A DNA stretch of 64,000 nt from Liolophura sinensis (lineage: Eukaryota; Mollusca; Polyplacophora; Chitonida; Chitonidae). The position numbers and the translations under genes were made by a program. Under the pieces are notes generated by a model. That model ran no database searches. It worked only from the letters and a program-made list of their open reading frames with translations, and was not told where the DNA came from. The first letter of the stretch is position 1. Each line of letters starts with the position of its first letter. The stretch lies in the NCBI RefSeq assembly GCF_032854445.1, contig NC_088300.1:57758984-57822983 (forward strand), in the 5' to 3' direction. Shown here in pieces: positions 61,501-64,000 of this stretch.

Positions 61501-62412
61501 TCTGGACTGACAGTTAATGGACTTTCAGTAACCCTATTGGCTTGTAGTCCAATGTTTAACCACATGCCCCAGGGTTCTACAGGGCCTATACAGTTCTTCA
61601 TTGCCAGAGGTTGTTGAGAGTGGAGTGCATTAAACCGAACTCAGTAGGGCCAGGATCAACCTATAGGTATTCTATTATAGAACCTGCCAAATAGGACACT
61701 CACAAATGACACTGATGCATCATCTGTGAATTTGTAAAAAGCAAATTGCAAGCTACAATGTGTGCCATTAACACTTGTCTCAAAGTCATAAAATTATTTA
61801 AAACATGAACATGATGAACCTACATGACCGTCCACAGAAGAACTGCACATTGCTCTGAGCTAGTAATGAACACTAGAACAGATTTTTTAATACAAACTGA
61901 GATATTTGACATTTAACATTGCTATATCTTACAAATATATGGTGAATCAGTAACTTTTGACAATAATACAATTCCACTCATCTTGCAATTCGGGATTTAC
62001 TTTAAACAAGTCAATGTCAACACTTATCAATATCTTAATTTTCGCAAGGATAAAGAAAATTCGGACATCTGAATGCGGACATAAATTATTGTTACCTGCA
62101 CGTATACGTTGAATTTTCCCACCCTTGGAGAAGAGATTTCTCTGTGCTGAAAGGTAAAGCGAACAGAAATGTCAAAATGTGCTAAACTGCACGTCGTACA
62201 GACGATTAAAAGAGAAACATTGTGTGATCTACGGAGAGACTGGCGGCAAAACTACACTATTTGCAAAATCGAACCCGATTCCGACCCAGTGCATTATTGG
62301 ATGAGGACCCAGAATAATGTCCGCCCAGAGAACGATAGCCAAGAACCGAATGCACAGCTTTGAAAATTTAAAACATCCTTACTTCCATTGCTGTGGTTTC
62401 CTGAGACATCAT
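26031..62412 (-). CDS. NDRG: NDRG-family protein (NDRG1-4 type), 13 exons, one frameshifted
   Basis: Thirteen exons on the minus strand: 62383-62412, 62096-62146, 39319-39373, 38772-38889, 38315-38377, 37916-37976, 37485-37571, 36081-36158, 30229-30344, 29395-29430, 28003-28148, 27009-27060 and 26031-26284. All introns are GT..AG and phases agree except across exon 11. One base fewer in exon 11 gives 381 residues, the usual family size. NDRG proteins are cytosolic alpha/beta-hydrolase-fold proteins linked to stress, differentiation and trafficking; they lack catalysis. Visible marks: VHDLGCNH (39-46), HVDIPGQEDN (69-78), a nucleophile elbow GEGAG (114-118) with Gly in place of Ser, CPALLVTGSKASF (from about 233), LAESFLYFLQGVGA before the tail, and RSRSKSMEEAD (317-327) in a polar C-terminus. 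RSRSKS fits an RxRxxS AGC-kinase site, as SGK1 uses on vertebrate NDRGs. Two adjacent ATGs (62412 and 62409) follow an in-frame stop at 62461-62463. Vertebrate paralogue assignment is not possible. Confidence 0.94.
26285..27008 (-). other. NDRG intron 12
   Basis: GT..AG intron of 724 bases. Around 26315-26375 a TTATTTATTTAATTGTTTTA tail and CATATTTCAGTTATATGACA resemble the 3' end of the second SINE family. Confidence 0.85.
27009..27060 (-). CDS. NDRG: NDRG exon 12
   Basis: Acceptor TTTTCAG|ACTTCA and donor GCAA|GTAAGT. It encodes TSTLAESFLYFLQGVGA, equivalent to PGKLTEAFKYFLQGMGY of vertebrate NDRG3. This is the last helix of the hydrolase fold. Confidence 0.95.
27411..27540 (-). mobile_element. 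SINE copy next to assembly gap
   Basis: TTTATTTGGTGTTTTACACC, TGAAGAATATTTCACTTATA, GCCAGCATTATGGTGGGAGG and AGGTTCCTGACAGAAT follow SINE tail-to-body order. Its head side runs into the N gap at 27554. Confidence 0.85.
27554..27753. other. Assembly gap, 200 N
   Basis: Exactly 200 consecutive N, a typical placeholder size. It lies inside NDRG intron 11. Confidence 0.99.
28003..28148 (-). CDS. NDRG: NDRG exon 11, with +1 frameshift
   Basis: Acceptor GTAACAG|GTGCCC and donor AAG|GTTAGT. The first two thirds read CPALLVTGSKASFNHTVHTF and HQAMLHKLDKKKVELLEVE in one frame. The end reads EEVANVLEEK in the next frame, which is the phase needed for exon 12. The exon is 146 nt where 145 would fit. 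The extra base lies in the CCC run at 28029-28031 (GGG on the coding strand). As written, translation ends at TAA, 28019-28021, after about 274 residues. Confidence 0.9.
28517..28551 (+). repeat. (GT)n microsatellite
   Basis: About 17 uninterrupted GT dinucleotides. Confidence 0.97.
28610..28745 (-). mobile_element. Fragment of second SINE family
   Basis: TTTTCAGTGCTAAGCACC, AGTGTCTTTGGTATGACCC and CCCGGGTTAGATCCCAGATC match the body and head side of the copies at 22089 and 61000. Confidence 0.75.
29125..29345 (+). repeat. Minisatellite, TGGATGATCGGGCAATGTGTGCC type
   Basis: About nine alternating units TGGATGATTGTGCC and TGGATGATCGGGCAATGTGTGCC (37-base dimer). Minus-strand frames (PDHPGTIIQAHIARSS-like) are products of the repeat. 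The array ends about 50 bases from NDRG exon 10. Confidence 0.9.
29395..29430 (-). CDS. NDRG: NDRG exon 10 (36-nt microexon)
   Basis: Acceptor CTTTCAG|CCGGAC and donor TACA|GTAAGT. It encodes RTNITDSVGKL and joins FVESFLN to QCPALLVTG in matching phase on both sides. The exon sits about 50 bases from a minisatellite and is easily missed by gene finders. Confidence 0.9.
29431..30228 (-). other. NDRG intron 9
   Basis: GT..AG intron of 798 bases; nothing else is seen. Confidence 0.88.
30229..30344 (-). CDS. NDRG: NDRG exon 9 (cap-like helices)
   Basis: Acceptor TGAAAG|TTTGAA (weak for pyrimidines) and donor TCAA|GTGAGC. It encodes FESAQNKEQLNKVIESFQQS followed by LRSKINAKNLRRFVESFL. This is the divergent helical insert that ends in the NxxNLxxFVxSY-like motif. 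Confidence 0.9.
30530..30960 (+). repeat. Dispersed repeat copy A, split by a SINE
   Basis: Left part (CTTCTTCAACCTTCTCAACC, GAGAAATAATTTG, GTCTCATTTTCAT) and right part (CACTGAAAAAAGTGCTTTAG) match the uninterrupted copy at 36705-36935. Confidence 0.85.
30678..30822 (-). mobile_element. SINE insertion with perfect 9-bp target-site duplication
   Basis: Minus-strand 5'-truncated copy: TATTTTACACCGTACTCAAG, CCAGCATTATGGTGGGAGG and CAGACCTTCCCACTTACGG. The direct repeat CATTTTCAT flanks it at 30669-30677 and 30823-30831. The related repeat at 36.8 kb lacks it. Confidence 0.93.
31735..32186. mobile_element. TTAA-flanked inverted-repeat element (possible piggyBac-type MITE)
   Basis: Ends TTAAAGGAGAAGAAAA (31735-31750) and TTTTCTTCTCCTTTAA (32171-32186) are perfect inverted repeats of 16 bases, extending imperfectly inward (ATTTAAA and TTTAAG sides). 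Both termini are TTAA, the target duplicated by piggyBac-type transposases. There is no transposase inside its 452 bases, so it would be non-autonomous. The class is inferred from the ends only. Confidence 0.7.
36081..36158 (-). CDS. NDRG: NDRG exon 8
   Basis: Acceptor TCTTCAG|GTCATC and donor TCT|GTAAGT, 26 codons. It encodes VINWKLDHIGMNPTAETYLV followed by LHRFGS, the W..KL..T..V..IIL.HHFG region. Confidence 0.93.
36159..37484 (-). other. NDRG intron 7
   Basis: GT..AG intron of 1326 bases that contains dispersed repeat copy B (36705-36935). Confidence 0.88.
36705..36935 (+). repeat. Dispersed repeat copy B, uninterrupted
   Basis: CTCTTCAACCTTTTCAACCA, GGGTTTAGAGAAATAATCTG, GGTCTCATTTTCA and CATTGAAAAAAGTGCTTCAG line up with 30530-30960 minus the SINE, which confirms the insertion there. 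Confidence 0.85.
37485..37571 (-). CDS. NDRG: NDRG exon 7
   Basis: Acceptor TTACAG|ATGGCA and donor AAG|GTGAGC, 29 codons in phase 0. It encodes MAQPNRVMGVCLIHCTGTTA followed by GFMESLKDK, the NHPELVEGLVLINVDPCAKG equivalent. Confidence 0.94.
37572..37915 (-). other. NDRG intron 6
   Basis: GT..AG intron of 344 bases with a T/C-rich patch; nothing else. Confidence 0.9.
37916..37976 (-). CDS. NDRG: NDRG exon 6 (degenerate nucleophile elbow)
   Basis: Two AG acceptors are ten bases apart. Only the upstream one (TCTTCAG|TATCAC) keeps the frame, giving DITQVVCLGEGAGANIVCRF. The donor is GCG|GTAGGT. GEGAG replaces the GxSxG of true hydrolases, as in vertebrate GVGAG, so a catalytic serine is absent. 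Confidence 0.94.
37977..38314 (-). other. NDRG intron 5
   Basis: GT..AG intron of 338 bases; nothing else. Confidence 0.9.
38315..38377 (-). CDS. NDRG: NDRG exon 5
   Basis: Acceptor TTTTCAG|TTATAA and donor TAGA|GTGAGT. It encodes YKFPSMKSLGEDLVCVLDQL, the YxxPTMDxLAExLPxVL equivalent. Confidence 0.94.
38378..38771 (-). other. NDRG intron 4
   Basis: GT..AG intron of 394 bases with a poly-A run near 38393-38411 (a T run on the coding strand). Confidence 0.9.
38772..38889 (-). CDS. NDRG: NDRG exon 4
   Basis: Acceptor CTTTCAG|ACACGA and donor CCGA|GTATTG. It encodes TMWARFVNHPDVAEITKRVA followed by WIHVDIPGQEDNAEDLKP, matching the vertebrate DMQEITQHFAVCHVDAPGQ block. Confidence 0.94.
38890..39318 (-). 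other. NDRG intron 3
   Basis: GT..AG intron of 429 bases; nothing else. Confidence 0.9.
39319..39373 (-). CDS. NDRG: NDRG exon 3
   Basis: Acceptor TTTGTAG|GGAAGC and donor ACC|GTAAGT. It encodes GSLKSGVKILTVHDLGCN and leaves one base of a His codon. HDLGCNH matches the family HDIGLNH motif. Confidence 0.93.
39776..39998 (-). mobile_element. Full-length SINE
   Basis: Minus-strand copy from head (GGGGTTAGCACGCCAGCACG) through B box (GTGAGTTCAAGTCCAGC), body and tail (GTACAGCGTAAAACACCAAT CAAATAAATAAA). A diverged flanking repeat (AAAGGTGTCAT and AAAAGCGTCAT) could be its target-site duplication. Confidence 0.9.
42285..43559 (+). repeat. 85-bp dimeric tandem repeat
   Basis: About 15 copies of an ~85-base unit made of two related ~42-base halves: CTCTGAAGTCATGGATAGTT... 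and CTCTGGAGTCATGGACAGCT.... The first copies (to about 42720) are more variable and the later ones nearly uniform. The second half occurs in three variants (GTCATGGACAG..AGTAG, GTCCTGAACAG, GTCATGGACAG..AGTAA) in a partly regular order. Confidence 0.95.
45375..45425 (+). mobile_element. 3'-end remnant of second SINE family
   Basis: GCTTCAAGTTTTACGTCGTA CTTAATATTTCAGTCATATG AC matches the tail side of the copy at 22089-22150. Confidence 0.65.
51130..51170. mobile_element. Tail remnant of second SINE family
   Basis: CACGTTAAACCCCAAGCACT followed by CACTCACTCACTC is the reverse complement of the tail at 22092-22122. Confidence 0.65.
56186..56349 (+). mobile_element. 5'-truncated SINE with perfect 11-bp target-site duplication
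   Basis: Body and tail GGGTTTCCCCCGGGCTCTGC, ATAAGTGAAATATTCTTGAA and AACACCAATGAAATAAATAA are intact; the tRNA head is missing. Direct AAAGCCATGGC flanks it at 56175-56185 and 56350-56360, so insertion by target-primed retrotransposition is clear and fairly recent. Confidence 0.95.
57441..58293. mobile_element. Terminal-inverted-repeat element, ~850 bp
   Basis: Ends AAAGGTGAACTGTC (57441-57454) and GACAGTTCACCTTT (58280-58293) are a perfect 14-base inverted pair. Further inward GATATACCTAGGATATGG and the reverse complement of AGATACCTCTAGGATATAC also match. The left end is preceded by TT, giving TTAA; the right gives TTGA. There is no coding capacity. It is probably a non-autonomous DNA transposon. 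Confidence 0.72.
58149..58175. repeat. Poly-T run inside the inverted-repeat element
   Basis: A long T tract with few interruptions, preceded by an A run (AAAAAATTTT), making a small A/T foldback. Confidence 0.85.
59810..59925 (-). mobile_element. SINE fragment lacking the 3' tail
   Basis: GTATTTCACTTCTACGACAG, CCAGCATTATGGTGGGAGG, CAACCATCTGCAGGTTGCTG and CAGGCCTTCCCACTTAC match the minus-strand body, but the CGCCGTACTCAAG tail is absent. Confidence 0.85.
61000..61310 (-). mobile_element. Second SINE family, older copy
   Basis: GTTAAACGTTGTACC tail, ATTATACTGACATTGGGCCA ACCAGTC middle, and GCTGAGTGCCATGCGGGGCA, AAGTCTTTGGTATGGCACAA toward the head. The order is the same as at 22089-22462 but more diverged. 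Confidence 0.82.
62096..62146 (-). CDS. NDRG: NDRG exon 2
   Basis: Acceptor CTTTCAG|CACAGA and donor CAG|GTAACA, 17 codons in phase 0 at both ends. It encodes HREISSPRVGKFNVYVQ, the first beta strand region (compare vertebrate HGVVHVTIRG). Confidence 0.88.
62147..62382 (-). other. NDRG intron 1
   Basis: GT..AG intron of 236 bases. A plus-strand reading frame (62169-62363) across it has no known family and is likely chance. Confidence 0.85.
62383..62412 (-). CDS. NDRG: NDRG exon 1
   Basis: Encodes MMSQETTAME with donor GAA|GTAAGG. The first ATG at 62412 follows an in-frame stop (62461-62463); the second at 62409 could also be used. The short non-conserved N-terminus is usual for the family. 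Confidence 0.85.
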
Positions 62413-64000
62413 AAACACGTTATCCTCAAAATTTGCGCATGAAAGATTCAGGTCAAAGCGCTAACAACACACAGCTCTCGTAAACCCACGCTTGTGAAGC
62501 ACATCGGTTAAACGTTCGGCAAAACTCGGATTGGTCCGTGAATGATGGACTATGACAATTTTCTTTGTATATATTCACCCCTGAAGTACTGCTTATTTCT
62601 TCATAAATAACCAATACGTAGGCTGAATGGGTTGTACAGAAAAGATGTGAATATTTATTTCTGAATAAATTACCCATGAATGCGCGCCTTGTTATTGACT
62701 CTCCCACATGGAGGTTTTGTGTGGTTCAATGATATTACTACTACTACAACGTATCTGACTGAAGACTAGAGTCAGGGTGATTTCAGCCTCCGCAGATGTA
62801 GTTGGCTTTACACCAGGGGCATTGTTAAACGTGACCAATTTGTGTTGTCGATAAAGTATGCACAGTATGATAGCCCTGCTGGTGATATATGCACACAAAA
62901 CAAATCTGCAATCAAATGAAATGGCTTGAACCAAACAATCGCGCTAGTCTTGTTGCCATGGCGATAACTTGTTTTCAATATGTCTTCCCTCCATATCGTG
63001 TAGAAACGGGAAACATTTCTCATGCATAGATCAGCGCTGTGCGAATGCCGGTTCATCCCTGTCATAGTAAGTTGTGCTGCACTTAGTTATCAGGCATTCA
63101 ACGAATGAAAATAATTCATTTATTCGTCTGAAACTGTAGGTTATAGCGAATAAATGAACACCAAATCATTCGCTGAACCTGGGTTATATGTGTAGGTTGT
63201 TGTAGTGAGTAGCGTTGGTTGTTGTTGCAATGTAACTGTAAATCTTTATAGTTGTAAACACGGTTCCCACGAAACCCTTAGAAAGTCAGGGAGAACTAAA
63301 TGAGTGCTTAATTCTGTGAAAGTATGTAACTTTTGAACAGAAACTGACTAGTTTAAGGAGTGTATTTCTAATATTTCTGCCATGGCTGAAGGGGTTAGAA
63401 TGGGTCTCACCTCTCTGTAGTCCATCCCTGCCTCTCAAAAAACAAAACTCGATGGAGCCGATTCCAATTTGGTCCACGCTTCATGACGGCACCAGAAATT
63501 ACCTACACTGAGAATACAATAATAGACAATATATGTTCTTTTATATGCCCTTCTGGGTTGAATTAAGAAGACTGAAGTTGTGCTTACAGACGGTAATGGA
63601 AAGACAGGTATAATATAGTTTTCTGGAGGATGTCAAATCCACAAGTAAGGTCACAAGACACTGCAAAACGGCTGTCAACGACGAGACGCTGGGTACTGCT
63701 CTGTTCTAGCAAATCAATGTAACCACAAGACAGTGAGTTAAGTAGTTCCATCGGTGAGGATAGTTTATTAAGAGGACACTTCAAGATTGCAATAGAAAAT
63801 GACGTGGAAATGAGCAGAGGTGAGTTAGATCACCATGAGTGCGAGGTTTGAAATCTGCATCTTGTTTTTGAGAGGTGGGGACGGACTCAGTTTTACAATT
63901 AATGTCAGAATTTTAAACTAGCACACTTAGTCCATCTAAATGGGCCGCCAACTCTGCAGCTTTATTTCATTTTGTGACGAAATTTTCACTTCCATGACAG
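62413..64000. other. Upstream of NDRG start, probable 5' UTR/promoter and beyond
   Basis: No confirmed gene. In-frame stop at 62461-62463 sets the 5' limit of the NDRG frame. A minus-strand candidate exon (63411-63484) with a good donor is discussed under findings. No TATA box or poly(A) site can be assigned. Confidence 0.4.

Larger units (their letters stand above)
39374..62095 (-). other. NDRG intron 2 (22.7 kb)
   Basis: By far the longest intron, between exon 2 and exon 3. It holds several SINEs, an 85-bp satellite (42285-43559), an inverted-repeat element (57441-58293) and long unassigned AT-rich stretches. Apart from the listed repeats I see no gene nested in it on either strand. Confidence 0.85.

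Overview
This is a stretch of animal nuclear genome, not microbial DNA. Two genes are split into many short exons with GT..AG introns, and the space around them is AT-rich and packed with tRNA-derived SINEs, minisatellites and small inverted-repeat elements. The SINE tails (TTTTACGCCGTACTCAAGAATATTTC type) and the very frequent ACATGTA words suggest a mollusc or another lophotrochozoan. The sequence alone does not fix the species.

Gene 1, plus strand, 7426-15719: nine exons that join in frame to a 391-residue orthologue of RMND5A/Gid2, the catalytic RING subunit of the CTLH/GID E3 ubiquitin ligase. All splice phases agree. Intron 7 holds a roughly 1.1 kb 17/34-bp minisatellite, a piece of exon 3 is tandemly duplicated in intron 3, and a 33-bp unit that includes the stop codon is repeated four times.

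Gene 2, minus strand, 62412 down to 26031: thirteen exons of an NDRG-family protein (a catalytically dead alpha/beta-hydrolase fold). Intron 2 is 22.7 kb long. Twelve exons join cleanly. The eleventh (28003-28148) carries one extra base in a G run, which breaks the frame and would cut the protein from 381 to about 274 residues. It is either an assembly error or a real lesion.

The two genes are arranged tail to tail. The 10 kb between their stop codons holds two arrays of one ~30-bp minisatellite family, SINEs and unassigned sequence. The first 7.4 kb (upstream of RMND5) and the last 1.6 kb (upstream of NDRG) show no gene I can support. There is a 200-base N gap at 27554-27753 inside an NDRG intron. 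The genes have no evident functional link: one is a ubiquitin ligase subunit, the other a stress and differentiation-linked cytosolic protein.

I found no operon, CRISPR, phage or defence-type system. The unusual content is structural: exon-fragment duplication, stop-codon repeat expansion, higher-order minisatellites, a SINE caught inside an older repeat with a clean target-site duplication, and two candidate non-autonomous DNA transposons.
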